Positions 7,533-15,496 of a DNA stretch of 38,116 nt are shown here, one piece after another (the stretch's first letter is position 1; each line of letters begins with the position of its first letter). The notes under the pieces are model-generated. The model was not told where the DNA came from. It saw only the letters and a list, made by a program, of their open reading frames with translations, and ran no database searches. This stretch comes from DATCVR01 sp036566745. GTDB taxonomy: Bacteria > Actinomycetota > Actinomycetes > Jiangellales > Jiangellaceae. Position numbers and translations under genes: made by a program. Location of the stretch: contig DATCVR010000168.1 in NCBI GenBank assembly GCA_036566745.1, positions 1 to 38,116 on the forward strand, in the 5' to 3' direction.

Positions 7533-8314
7533 TCCCCCGGCCAGTCGGGTCGTCTCTTCTGATTGAACGCCGCGACCCCCTCGGCTCTATCCCGGCTGAA
7601 GGCGGTGGTTCGCCAGGCGGCGTCCTCGATCTCGAGGCCGGCCGCCAGGGAGACGTCCAGGCCGAGCCGCATCGCCTGCTTGGCGCTGCGCACGCCCACC
7701 GGCGAGTTCGCCGCGATCGCCGCGGCCAGCTCGAGCGCCACCGCCCGGTCCTGACCAGCGGGAACGAGCCGGTCGGCGACCCCGAGCCGGTAGGCCTCGG
7801 CGGCGTCGATGCGGCGGGCGGTGAAGATCAGGTCGGCGGCGCGGCCCCATCCGACCCGCCGCGCCAGGAGCTGGGTGCCGCCTCCGCCGGGGATCACCCC
7901 CACGGACACCTCGGGCAGCCCCAGCACCGAGGTGTCGTCCACGACGATCAGGTCGCAGGCGAGCGCGAGCTCGAGGCCGCCGCCGAGGGCGTAGCCGTGC
8001 ACGGCGGCGATGGTGGGCACCGGGAGGTCGAGAACGCCGCTGTAGGCCGCGCGGTTGACCGGGCGCTGGCGGCGGAGGTCGTCGTCGCTGAAGGTGTCGC
8101 GTTCCTTGAGATCGGCGCCGACGCAGAACGCCTTCGCGGCCGACGACGACACCACGACCGCCCGCACCGACCCGTCGGCCCGCAGCTCGTCCGTGGCTGC
8201 GGCGATGGCCCGGGCGTGGTCGGTGGACACGGCGTTGAGGGCGCCGGGACGGTCGAGGACCAGCTCGGCCACCCCGGGCGCGTCGGTGGCTCGCTCGATC
8301 CGGACGGTCTCCAT
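7529..8314 (-). CDS. enoyl-CoA hydratase/isomerase, probable 3-methylglutaconyl-CoA hydratase
   Basis: A 261-residue crotonase-fold protein. The oxyanion-hole segments are AFCVGADLKE near 62-71 and HGYALGGGLELALACD at 106-121. Both classical acid/base glutamates appear present: Glu115 in GGGLELA and Glu135 in GLPEVSVGVIPGGGGTQ, as in true hydratases. The overlap with mvaB suggests the physiological role is hydration of 3-methylglutaconyl-CoA to HMG-CoA in leucine catabolism, but the crotonase family is broad and short-chain enoyl-CoA hydration is equally possible on sequence alone. It starts ten bases after the adenylate cyclase stop, so it probably belongs to the same transcript as the cyclase, PH protein and birA. 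Confidence 0.85.
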   Translation of the reverse strand: METVRIERATDAPGVAELVLDRPGALNAVSTDHARAIAAATDELRADGSVRAVVVSSSAAKAFCVGADLKERDTFSDDDLRRQRPVNRAAYSGVLDLPVPTIAAVHGYALGGGLELALACDLIVVDDTSVLGLPEVSVGVIPGGGGTQLLARRVGWGRAADLIFTARRIDAAEAYRLGVADRLVPAGQDRAVALELAAAIAANSPVGVRSAKQAMRLGLDVSLAAGLEIEDAAWRTTAFSRDRAEGVAAFNQKRRPDWPGE

Positions 8315-8324
8315 GAAGCCGACC

Positions 8325-9326
8325 CTAGCCGCCGAGGCGTGGGCTCACGGCGTAGGCGGTGACGGCGCCGAACCCGCGCACGGTGGTGGGGGGCAATGCC
8401 CGCAGCGCGACGCTCGGCTCGTCGGCCAGCTTCTCGGCCGTGGCGGCGTCGACCAGGACGGCGTTGCGCTCGGCCAGCGCCGTCAACCGCGCCGCCAGGT
8501 TGGTGGGGTTGCCGAACACGTCGCCCAGGCGGGCCACGACCGGCCCAGTGGCGATGCCGACGCGGATGTCGGGCCGATTCGGGTTCTCGCCGATCTGTTC
8601 GACCAGGCGGCACCCGATCCGGACCGCGGTCAGCGCGGTGTCGGCCACGAAGACGACCTCGTCGCCGAGGGTCTTGATCACCCGCCCGCCGCTGCCGAAG
8701 ATCACGTCGTTGGTGGTGGCCTCGAACTGCTCGACCAGCTCCCCCAGTGCCTCGACGCTGAGTCCGCGCGAGAGCCGGGTGAACGACACGAGATCGGCGA
8801 AGCCCACCGAGGCCGGCGCCGACAGCAACGGCGACTGCCCGACGTCGGCGATCGCGACCAGCCGGTTCACCGACGCCGCGAGCTTGCGCCGCCACGCGTA
8901 GATCAGCAGCCGCTCGAACTCCGGCAGCAGCCGCTGAGCGACGTGGTAGGCGGAGGTGAGCCGGCTGCCCGTGCCCTGTCCGGTGGCCTCGGCCTCCTCG
9001 ACCAGCTCGGCCAGCGTCTCGACGTGCCATTCGGCCAGCCGCCCGGTCATCCGGCCCAGCGCCCGCACCATCTGCACGGCCGTTGCCTCGTCGATGGCGC
9101 CGGATGCGACCAGGTCGGTGATGCCGCGCAACGCCTCGAGGTCCCACACCGTGAACGCGGCCTCGTCGCCGACGTCGGGGAATCCGAGAGCCCGCCAGTA
9201 GACCCGCGCCTCGGCCACCGTCATCCCCACGGCGTCGGCGACCTGCTCACGGGTGTAACGGCGCGACGCGCCCAGCAACAGCCGCTCGAGATCGTCCGGG
9301 GTCGGACGATCGGGAGGGATCGTCAC
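8325..9326 (-). CDS. class III adenylate/guanylate cyclase with N-terminal regulatory domain
   Basis: A 333-residue soluble cyclase. Residues 1-165 form a helical domain (PDDLERLLLGASRRYTREQV, WDLEALRGITDLVASGAID) like the N-terminal regulatory region of the mycobacterial Rv1264/Rv2212 type. Residues about 165-333 are the catalytic domain: VGFADLVSFTRLS supplies the first metal-binding Asp, IKTLGDEVVFV the Lys and second Asp, and NPTNLAARL the transition-state Asn/Arg. cAMP is the likely product. I place the start at GTG 9326: it overlaps the PH gene's stop as GTGA, and the reading frame upstream of it is the antisense of other codons. Streptomyces carry a cyclase gene (cya) in the same neighbourhood, as I recall. 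No transmembrane segment is seen. Confidence 0.88.
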   Translation of the reverse strand: MTIPPDRPTPDDLERLLLGASRRYTREQVADAVGMTVAEARVYWRALGFPDVGDEAAFTVWDLEALRGITDLVASGAIDEATAVQMVRALGRMTGRLAEWHVETLAELVEEAEATGQGTGSRLTSAYHVAQRLLPEFERLLIYAWRRKLAASVNRLVAIADVGQSPLLSAPASVGFADLVSFTRLSRGLSVEALGELVEQFEATTNDVIFGSGGRVIKTLGDEVVFVADTALTAVRIGCRLVEQIGENPNRPDIRVGIATGPVVARLGDVFGNPTNLAARLTALAERNAVLVDAATAEKLADEPSVALRALPPTTVRGFGAVTAYAVSPRLGG

Positions 9327-9829
9327 GAACGGTCGACCTCGTCGTGGGCTTCGCGGACGAGCTCGCTGAGCCGGAGCTGGACGGCGTGGACCGTGGGCAC
9401 GTCGTAGAGGCGGACCTGGCCCTGCTCGCTGGCTGCCGACACGACGAGCGTGCCGCAGCGCAGGATCCGGTCGGTGAGGCCCTGTTCGTAGGCGACGTCG
9501 TTGATGCGGTCGAGCGGGATGTCGCGGCCGGTGCGGGTGATGATGCCGCTGCGGGTGATCAGGCGCTCGCTGGTGACCGTGTACGTGGTGGTGAGCCAGG
9601 TCAGGAACGGCCAGATCACCCACACCCCCAGCACGACGATGCCGACGATGACCAGGGCCCAGCGCCCGATCGTGCCGGCGTCGTCGTTCGGCAGCACCCC
9701 GAGCCCGAAGCCCACCCCGGCCGCCGCGGCGAGCAGCACGAGGATGGGGATGAAGGTCTCCTTGACGTGCGTGCGCAGGTGGTAGACGACCTGCTCGTCA
9801 TCGCTCAGGTGCTTCTCGGAAAAGCCCAT
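9323..9829 (-). CDS. PH domain-containing membrane protein
   Basis: The product has 168 residues. Two hydrophobic segments, FIPILVLLAAAAGVGFGLGV and WALVIVGIVVLGVWVIWPFL, are followed by a bacterial PH-like domain (TTTYTVTSERLITRSGIITRTGRDIPLDRINDVAYEQ...ILRCGTLVVSAASEQG). This is the short YdbT/YdbS-like arrangement; the molecular role in actinobacteria is unsettled. ATG 9829 has AGGA seven bases upstream, and the frame before it is not protein-like. Its last codons overlap the cyclase start by four bases, which ties the synthesis of a membrane protein to that of a soluble cyclase. A PH-domain gene next to birA also occurs in M. tuberculosis (Rv3278c, from memory). Confidence 0.85.
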   Translation of the reverse strand: MGFSEKHLSDDEQVVYHLRTHVKETFIPILVLLAAAAGVGFGLGVLPNDDAGTIGRWALVIVGIVVLGVWVIWPFLTWLTTTYTVTSERLITRSGIITRTGRDIPLDRINDVAYEQGLTDRILRCGTLVVSAASEQGQVRLYDVPTVHAVQLRLSELVREAHDEVDRS

Positions 9830-9872
9830 GACCGAATCCTGGCACGTTCGCCGCGTTCGCTGTACCCGGTGT

Positions 9873-10643
9873 CTACGCCGGGCGGAGGTGGACGACGTCG
9901 GCGGCGCTGATCGGGTGTGATTCGCCCGTTTCGACCACCACGATCCGGCCGAACTCATCGATCGCGCTCGCGGTTCCCACGATCTCGGCACCGCCCGGCA
10001 ACAGGGCCCGGACCGGCCGTCCCAGGGTCACGCACCGAGTCTGGTAGTCCTCGGCGAGGCCGGCGGCCGGCTCACCCGCGGCCTTGCGCCAGGTCGCGTA
10101 GGCGCTGCCGAGCGCCTCGGCGACCGCGTCGAGGACGTCGTCGCGCCGCACGGGGACGCCCAGTGAGGCGAGCGACACCGCACCGGCAGGGAGGGTCGCT
10201 GCCTCCTGCGCGACGTTGAGCCCGACCCCCACCACCACCGCGCCGCCGCCAGGGGTCTCGACCTGCTCGGCCAGGATCCCGGCCAGCTTGTGGTCGCCGG
10301 CCAGGACGTCGTTGGGCCACTTGAGCCCGACGTCGACCACGGCCGGGCGTACTCCCGCCGACCGGGCCAGCGACCGCACGGCGTCGACGACGGCCACCCC
10401 GGTGAGCAGCGGGATCCACGGCCAGCGCACGGCGGGGACGTCGGTGGGACGCAGCAGGAACGACGCAGTGAGCGCCACACCGGCCGGCGTGTGCCAGCTT
10501 CGGTCGAGCCGGCCGCGGCCCGCACGCTGGTGGTCGGCCACGAGCACCGTGCCCTCGGGCGCACCCGCGCGCGCGAGCTCGGCGAGATCGCTGTTGGTCG
10601 ACCCGGTCTCGGCGACCCGCCGGACCGTCCACGTGATCATCAT
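9873..10643 (-). CDS. birA: biotin--[acetyl-CoA-carboxylase] ligase
   Basis: BirA makes biotinyl-AMP and attaches biotin to the lysine of BCCP domains, here the alpha chain encoded at 24.3 kb. The 256-residue protein lacks the N-terminal helix-turn-helix of E. coli BirA, so it is a monofunctional ligase. Visible motifs are the biotin/ATP loop GRGRLDRSW at 42-50, KWPNDV at 108-113 with a conserved Lys, and a C-terminal SH3-like domain (GRPVRALLPGGAEIVGTASAIDEFG). Two consecutive ATG codons (10643, 10640) are possible starts and neither has a strong ribosome binding site. It begins 16 bases after ppc ends, so readthrough from ppc is likely. Confidence 0.95.
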   Translation of the reverse strand: MMITWTVRRVAETGSTNSDLAELARAGAPEGTVLVADHQRAGRGRLDRSWHTPAGVALTASFLLRPTDVPAVRWPWIPLLTGVAVVDAVRSLARSAGVRPAVVDVGLKWPNDVLAGDHKLAGILAEQVETPGGGAVVVGVGLNVAQEAATLPAGAVSLASLGVPVRRDDVLDAVAEALGSAYATWRKAAGEPAAGLAEDYQTRCVTLGRPVRALLPGGAEIVGTASAIDEFGRIVVVETGESHPISAADVVHLRPA

Positions 10644-10659
10644 TGGCTACACCCGCTGG

Positions 10660-13311
10660 TCAGCCGGTGTTCTGCAACCCGGCGGCCACTCCGTTGACAC
10701 TGATCTGCAACAGGCGCCGCGAGGCGTCGTGCTCGGCCGCGGCGGCGTCGTCCTGACGCAACGACCGTAGCGCGCGCACTTGGAGGTAGGACAGCGCGTC
10801 GACGTAGGGATTGCGCAACGCCACAGCGCGGCCGAGCACCCGGCGGTCCTCGAGCAACCGGGTGTGGCCGGTGACGTCGAGCACCCATCGGGTGGCGAGG
10901 GCGTGCTCGGCCAGGATCTTCTCGGTGAGCTCGGGACGGTCGCCCAGCGCGAGATAGCGGGCGGCGATCCGGCGGTCGGTCTTGGCCAGCGACATCTCGG
11001 CGTTCTCGAGCATGACGGTGAACAGCGGCCATTCCTGGTAGGCCCGGCGCAACACCGCAAGGTCGCCCACGGCGGCCAGACCGCTGCCCAGGCCGTACCA
11101 GCCGGGGAGGTTCACCCGGCTCTGCGACCACGAGAACACCCACGGGATGGCCCGGAGATCGTCCAGCGAGGAGAGCGTGAGGCCACGGCGGGCCGGACGC
11201 GAGCCCAGGGGCAGCGAGCCGACCTCCTCCAGCGGCGTGACCCGGGCGAACCAGTCGGGGAAGCCGTCGGTGTGGACGAGCGCGTGGTACGCCTCGCGGG
11301 CGGCGCCGTCGAGGCGCGTGGCGACGTCGGCGAACTCGACCGCAGCGGTGTGTGCGCGTTCCTCGACGGTGGGCGTGGAGGCCAGCAGGACCGCTGAGGC
11401 GACCTGCTCGATGTGCCGCCGGGCGATCGCCGGGTCGCCGTACCGGGCGAAGATGACCTCACCCTGCTCGGTCAGCTTGAACCGGCCGTCGACCGACCCG
11501 GGGGCCTGCGCGAGAACCGCGCGGTTGGCCGGGCCGCCGCCGCGACCGAGGGCACCGCCGCGCCCGTGGAACATCGTCAGCGTGATGCCGTGACGATCGG
11601 CCCAGTCGGCCAGCCGCGCCTGGGCGTCGTACAGCGCCAGCGTGGCCGACACCGGTCCGACGTCCTTGGCGGAGTCGGAGTAGCCGAGCATGACCTCCAT
11701 CCGGCGCCCGGTGCGGTCGAGGCGGTCCTGCACCTCGGGCAGGTCGAGGACGCCGTCGAGCACCTCGACGCAGGCCTCGAGGTCGGCGCCGGTCTCGAAC
11801 AACGGCACCACGTCGAGGACCAGCTCGCGCCCGTCGAGGGCCTGCCTGGCGAGGGCGTAGACCGCCGCGACGTCGTCCGCCGCCTGGGTGAACGAGACGA
11901 CATACCGGCGGCAGGCGTCGGCGCCGAACCGGGCCTGGATCTGGGCCATCACCCGGATGGTGGCCAGCACCTCCTCGGTGCGCTCGGACAGCACTCCCCC
12001 GGCCTCGATCTCGGCCAGGGCCTCGCGGTGGACCGCGCTGTGCTGGCGCACCTCGAGCTCGGCCAGGTGGAACCCGAACGACTCGGCCTGCCAGATCAGC
12101 CCCTGCAGCTCGCCGTAGGCCTGCCGGGCCGCGCCTGCCTCGGCCAGGCTCGCCTGGACCGTGCGCAGGTCGCCGAGCAGGTCGGACGCGGCGTCGTAGC
12201 CGAGGTCGGCGTCGCGGCGGCGGGTGGCGCCCACCCGCGCGGCGGCGTAGAGGACGGCGATGCGATGGGGCTCGTTGGGCGAGCGGGCGGCGAGCTCGGC
12301 GTAGAGCTCGGGCTGGGCCGACTCGGCGTCGGCGAGAATCCTGCGCAGCTCGGCCGATGGCGGCGTGGTGGCGGCGTCGAGGGTGAGCCCGCGGCCCACC
12401 CGGGTGGCGGCGGCCTCGAGCGCGGTGAGCACGTGGTCGGACTGGATGGCCATCGCCTGGCGGGTGATCGCGCTGGTGACGTGTGGGTTGCCGTCGCGGT
12501 CGCCGCCGATCCACGAGCCGAGCCGCACGAACGCGGGCACGCGTGGCGCGGTGACGCCCGACTCCTTCCCGCCCAGGGCCGACTCGGCGCGGCGGTAGAC
12601 CTGGGGCACGACGTCGAAGAGCACGTCGTCGAAGGCCGACATCGCCGTGCGGACCTCGTCGAGAGGGCCGGGGCGCTGGGCCCGCAGCGGCGCGGTGCGC
12701 CACAGCACGTCGATCTGCTCGAGCAGCATGCGGGAGGTCTCGATGGCCTCGGACGTACCGCGGCGGCGATCGTCGCGGCGGTCGAGCAGGTCGGCCACCC
12801 GGCGGATGGCGGTGACGATGGCGCGGCGCCGGGCCTCGGTGGGATGGGCGGTGAGCACGGGGCGGAACTCGAGCCCGTCGAGCAGGGCGTCGGCCTTGTC
12901 CTTGCCATGGAGCTCGGCGATGTCGGCCACGGCCTGGCCGAGGGTGCCGGACAGCGGGCGCTCGGGGGTGTCGCCGGCCCGCAGCGAACGGATGCGGTGG
13001 TACTCCTCGGCGGCGTTGACCAGGTGGAAATAGACGGTGAACGCCCGCGCGACCTCCTCGGCACGCTCGAGCGGCCACGACTCGACGAGCCGCTCGGCCT
13101 GCGTCGCGGCGTCGTCGGCGACCGTCTCGTCCTCGTGGTGCGCGGCGATGGCGAGCTCACGCAGCCGCTCGACGTCGTCGAGGAGGGCCGGGCCGCCGTA
13201 TTCGCGCAGCACCTCGCCGAGGGCCTCGCCGAGCAGGCGGACGTCGGCCCGCAGCGCGTCGGGCATCTCGAAGCGCGCAGCCTCGCGGGAGCCGGTAGCG
13301 GTAGAGGGCAT
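10660..13311 (-). CDS. ppc: phosphoenolpyruvate carboxylase
   Basis: PEPC carboxylates phosphoenolpyruvate to oxaloacetate, refilling the TCA cycle. The 883-residue protein has the family length. It carries VLTAHPTEARRR with catalytic His156, GSWIGGDRDGNP, and the Gly-rich FHGRGGALGRGGGP with His582, and it ends in the typical GLQNTG. A TACGCT -10 element six bases before ATG 13311 suggests a leaderless transcript that may continue through birA and the cyclase genes. Its placement between birA and the accD5 homologue differs from the mycobacterial order that I remember and looks like an insertion into a conserved locus. Codon use is like that of its neighbours. Confidence 0.97.
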   Translation of the reverse strand: MPSTATGSREAARFEMPDALRADVRLLGEALGEVLREYGGPALLDDVERLRELAIAAHHEDETVADDAATQAERLVESWPLERAEEVARAFTVYFHLVNAAEEYHRIRSLRAGDTPERPLSGTLGQAVADIAELHGKDKADALLDGLEFRPVLTAHPTEARRRAIVTAIRRVADLLDRRDDRRRGTSEAIETSRMLLEQIDVLWRTAPLRAQRPGPLDEVRTAMSAFDDVLFDVVPQVYRRAESALGGKESGVTAPRVPAFVRLGSWIGGDRDGNPHVTSAITRQAMAIQSDHVLTALEAAATRVGRGLTLDAATTPPSAELRRILADAESAQPELYAELAARSPNEPHRIAVLYAAARVGATRRRDADLGYDAASDLLGDLRTVQASLAEAGAARQAYGELQGLIWQAESFGFHLAELEVRQHSAVHREALAEIEAGGVLSERTEEVLATIRVMAQIQARFGADACRRYVVSFTQAADDVAAVYALARQALDGRELVLDVVPLFETGADLEACVEVLDGVLDLPEVQDRLDRTGRRMEVMLGYSDSAKDVGPVSATLALYDAQARLADWADRHGITLTMFHGRGGALGRGGGPANRAVLAQAPGSVDGRFKLTEQGEVIFARYGDPAIARRHIEQVASAVLLASTPTVEERAHTAAVEFADVATRLDGAAREAYHALVHTDGFPDWFARVTPLEEVGSLPLGSRPARRGLTLSSLDDLRAIPWVFSWSQSRVNLPGWYGLGSGLAAVGDLAVLRRAYQEWPLFTVMLENAEMSLAKTDRRIAARYLALGDRPELTEKILAEHALATRWVLDVTGHTRLLEDRRVLGRAVALRNPYVDALSYLQVRALRSLRQDDAAAAEHDASRRLLQISVNGVAAGLQNTG

Positions 13312-13317
13312 GCCACC

Positions 13318-13323
13318 AGCGTA
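13318..13323 (-). promoter_or_regulatory. -10 element (TACGCT) of ppc, leaderless
   Basis: TACGCT on the minus strand ends six bases before the ppc ATG, identical to the hexamer in front of purK. Confidence 0.5.
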
Positions 13324-13395
13324 ATGAGCGCGCCCGGATGCCGGACTCCGCGCCTCACACTGCGAGACGCCCGATCGTGTCCACCCGACCCACCT

Positions 13396-13459
13396 CGCCT
13401 TCTGGAGGGTTGTCCACCCCTCGCACCCCCTCGAGGGGTGGACAACCCTCCAGAAGGCG
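13396..13459. repeat. 28-bp perfect inverted repeat, 8-base loop, in divergent intergenic region
   Basis: Arms 13396-13423 and 13432-13459 are exact reverse complements; each contains GGTTGTCCACCCC or its complement. The loop is CACCCCCT. It lies between the divergently transcribed ppc and carboxyltransferase genes, so it is not in a normal terminator position. It ends some 30 bases before the candidate -10 of the carboxyltransferase. It could be a REP-like mobile palindrome or a barrier between two divergent promoters. Confidence 0.9.
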
Positions 13460-13487
13460 CAGGCTCGGCGCAGCTACTGGCGTGCTC

Positions 13488-13493
13488 TAACCT
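13488..13493 (+). promoter_or_regulatory. candidate -10 element (TAACCT) of the carboxyltransferase gene
   Basis: TAACCT fits TANNNT and would give a leader of roughly 27 bases containing the strong GGAGGAA at 13517-13523 ahead of ATG 13527. Confidence 0.4.
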
Positions 13494-13526
13494 GCCTGAG
13501 CACGCCCGAACGCCCCGGAGGAACGA

Positions 13527-15137
13527 ATGACCCCGCCCGACGACGCCGTTCAGCGCCCCGACATCCACACCACCGCGGGCAAGCTCGCCGACCTGCGCCA
13601 GCGCATCGACGACGCCGTCCACGCCGGCTCCGCGCGGGCCGTCGAGAAGCAGCACACCCGGGGCAAGAAGACCGCCCGCGAGCGGATCGGCATGCTGCTC
13701 GACGAGGGCTCCTTCGTCGAGTTCGACGAGCTGGCCCGGCACCGCTCGACGGCGTTCGGCATGGACAGGAACCGTCCGTACGGCGACGGCGTGGTCACCG
13801 GGTTCGGCACCCTCGACGGCCGCCAGGTGGCTGTGTTCGCCCAGGACTTCACCGTGTTCGGCGGCAGCCTCGGGCAGGTCTTCGGCGAGAAGATCGTCAA
13901 GGTCATGGACTTCGCCCTCAAGACCGGCTGCCCGATGATCGGCATCAACGACTCCGGCGGCGCGCGCATCCAGGAGGGCGTGGTCTCCCTCGGCCTCTAT
14001 GGCGAGATCTTCCGGCGCAACGTCCACGCCTCGGGCGTCATCCCGCAGATCTCGCTGATCATGGGGCCGTGCGCGGGCGGCGCGGTGTACTCGCCGGCCA
14101 TCACCGACTTCACCGTGATGGTCGACCAGACCTCCCACATGTTCATCACCGGCCCCGACGTCATCAAGACGGTCACCGGCGAGGACGTCGGCTTCGAGGA
14201 GCTGGGCGGCGCCCGCTCGCACAACACCAAGAGCGGCAACGCGCACTACCTGGCCTCCGACGAGGCCGACGCCATCGACTACGTCCGCGCGCTGGTGTCG
14301 TACCTGCCGCAGAACAACCTCGACGACGCCCCCGCCTACCCTGCGCCGGACCCCTCGCTGGAGATCACCGAGGACGACGTCGCACTCGACACACTGGTCC
14401 CCGACAGCGCCAACCAGCCGTACGACATGCACCGCGTCATCGAGTCGGTCGTCGACCACGGCCCCGACGGCGCCGACTTCCTCGAGGTCCAGCCGCTGTT
14501 CGCGCCGAACATCCTCATCGGCTTCGGCCGGATCGAGGGGCGGTCGGTGGGGTTCGTCGCGAACCAGCCGATGCACTTCGCGGGCACGCTCGACATCGAC
14601 GCCTCCGAGAAGGCCGCACGCTTCGTCCGCACCTGCGACGCCTTCAACATCCCGGTGATCACCTTCGTCGACGTACCGGGTTTCCTGCCCGGCACCGACC
14701 AGGAGTTCAACGGGATCATCCGGCGCGGCGCCAAGCTCATCTACGCCTATGCCGAGGCGACGGTCCCGCTGGTCACGGTCATCACCCGTAAGGCCTACGG
14801 CGGCGCGTACGACGTCATGGGCTCCAAGCACCTCGGCGCCGACGTCAACTTCGCCTGGCCCACCGCGCAGATCGCCGTCATGGGCGCCCAGGGCGCCGTC
14901 AACATCCTGTACCGGCGCGAGCTGGCCGACGCCGCCGATCCCGAGGCCCGTCGCGCCGAGCTCGTCGCCGAGTACGAGGACACGCTGGCCAATCCGTACG
15001 TCGCCGCCGAGCGCGGGTACGTCGACGCGGTCATCCCGCCGTCGCGGACCCGCACGGTGATCGCCCAGGCCCTGCGCGCCCTGCGCACCAAGCGCGAGAC
15101 GCTTCCGCCGCGCAAGCACGGCAACATCCCGCTCTGA
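13527..15137 (+). CDS. accD5: acyl-CoA carboxylase beta subunit (AccD5/PccB type)
   Basis: Carboxyltransferase subunit that moves CO2 from carboxybiotin to an acyl-CoA, probably propionyl-CoA (giving methylmalonyl-CoA) and perhaps acetyl-CoA. The 536-residue protein begins with the usual TAGKLADLRQRIDDAVHAG and has the two crotonase-like halves. Oxyanion-hole glycines lie in INDSGGARIQEGV and GPCAGGAVYSPA in the N-terminal half, and in RKAYGGAYDVMGSK in the C-terminal half. The Asp in AYDVMGS corresponds, as I recall, to the residue that favours propionyl-CoA in PccB/AccD5. It ends in the family tail KHGNIPL. The ribosome binding site GGAGGAA is strong. The epsilon subunit gene follows 88 bases downstream, and the matching alpha chain is probably the gene at 24.3 kb. 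Confidence 0.95.
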   Translation: MTPPDDAVQRPDIHTTAGKLADLRQRIDDAVHAGSARAVEKQHTRGKKTARERIGMLLDEGSFVEFDELARHRSTAFGMDRNRPYGDGVVTGFGTLDGRQVAVFAQDFTVFGGSLGQVFGEKIVKVMDFALKTGCPMIGINDSGGARIQEGVVSLGLYGEIFRRNVHASGVIPQISLIMGPCAGGAVYSPAITDFTVMVDQTSHMFITGPDVIKTVTGEDVGFEELGGARSHNTKSGNAHYLASDEADAIDYVRALVSYLPQNNLDDAPAYPAPDPSLEITEDDVALDTLVPDSANQPYDMHRVIESVVDHGPDGADFLEVQPLFAPNILIGFGRIEGRSVGFVANQPMHFAGTLDIDASEKAARFVRTCDAFNIPVITFVDVPGFLPGTDQEFNGIIRRGAKLIYAYAEATVPLVTVITRKAYGGAYDVMGSKHLGADVNFAWPTAQIAVMGAQGAVNILYRRELADAADPEARRAELVAEYEDTLANPYVAAERGYVDAVIPPSRTRTVIAQALRALRTKRETLPPRKHGNIPL

Positions 15138-15162
15138 TCACCACCGCCTCCTCCCGGTGATC
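15136..15162 (+). terminator. weak hairpin after accD5
   Basis: GATCACC at 15136-15142, starting within the stop codon, pairs with GGTGATC at 15156-15162 around a 13-base loop; only a short G/T-rich run follows. This could attenuate transcription before accE, which has its own -10. Confidence 0.35.
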
Positions 15163-15213
15163 GTTGGAACGATGTGGTCGCCAGGGCAGCCGGAATCGTC
15201 CGACGATCACGGC

Positions 15214-15219
15214 TACAGT
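15214..15219 (+). promoter_or_regulatory. -10 element (TACAGT) of accE, leaderless
   Basis: TACAGT ends six bases before ATG 15226; there is no Shine-Dalgarno sequence, consistent with a leaderless transcript. Confidence 0.45.
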
Positions 15220-15225
15220 CGAACC

Positions 15226-15441
15226 ATGAGCGACGAGACGGCACCCGGGCTGCGCATCGTGCGCGGACACGCCGACGCGGACGAGGTGGCAGCGCTGGTC
15301 GCGGTCCTGTCGGCCAAGGCCCGCGAGGTCGCCGACGAGCCGCCCGCCCGTCCGTCCAGCTGGGCGGCCTACTGGCGGTCGGTGCGCGCCCCGTTGCCCA
15401 CCGGCCCTGACGCCTGGCGGTCCAGCGCGCAACCGAGATGA
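15226..15441 (+). CDS. accE: acyl-CoA carboxylase epsilon subunit
   Basis: Small subunit found with actinobacterial AccD5/PccB carboxylases, where it holds alpha and beta subunits together and raises activity. The 71-residue product fits the family: an N-terminal strand-helix segment LRIVRGHADADEVAALVAVLSAKA, then a Pro-rich stretch and the ending SSWAAYWRSVRAPLPTGPDAWRSSAQPR. The W..Y.RSVR.PL..GP.AWR.S motif is the clearest part of the family signature. It follows the beta-subunit gene directly, the normal arrangement. An earlier in-frame ATG at 15157 would add residues that are not protein-like. Confidence 0.9.
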   Translation: MSDETAPGLRIVRGHADADEVAALVAVLSAKAREVADEPPARPSSWAAYWRSVRAPLPTGPDAWRSSAQPR

Positions 15442-15483
15442 CACGTCACGCCATAATCGGGTGAACGGTGTCAGGCCGGGCGC

Positions 15484-15489
15484 TAGGGT
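15484..15489 (+). promoter_or_regulatory. -10 element (TAGGGT) of the DUF885 gene, leaderless
   Basis: TAGGGT ends seven bases before GTG 15497; no Shine-Dalgarno sequence is present. Confidence 0.45.
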
Positions 15490-15496
15490 CGGCCGT

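Noticed and set aside
12096..15119. Minus-strand open frame of 1007 codons across the ppc/carboxyltransferase junction
   Set aside because: It lies antisense to the carboxyltransferase and out of frame in ppc, crosses the 28-bp palindrome, and its product changes composition abruptly. It is a GC artefact.
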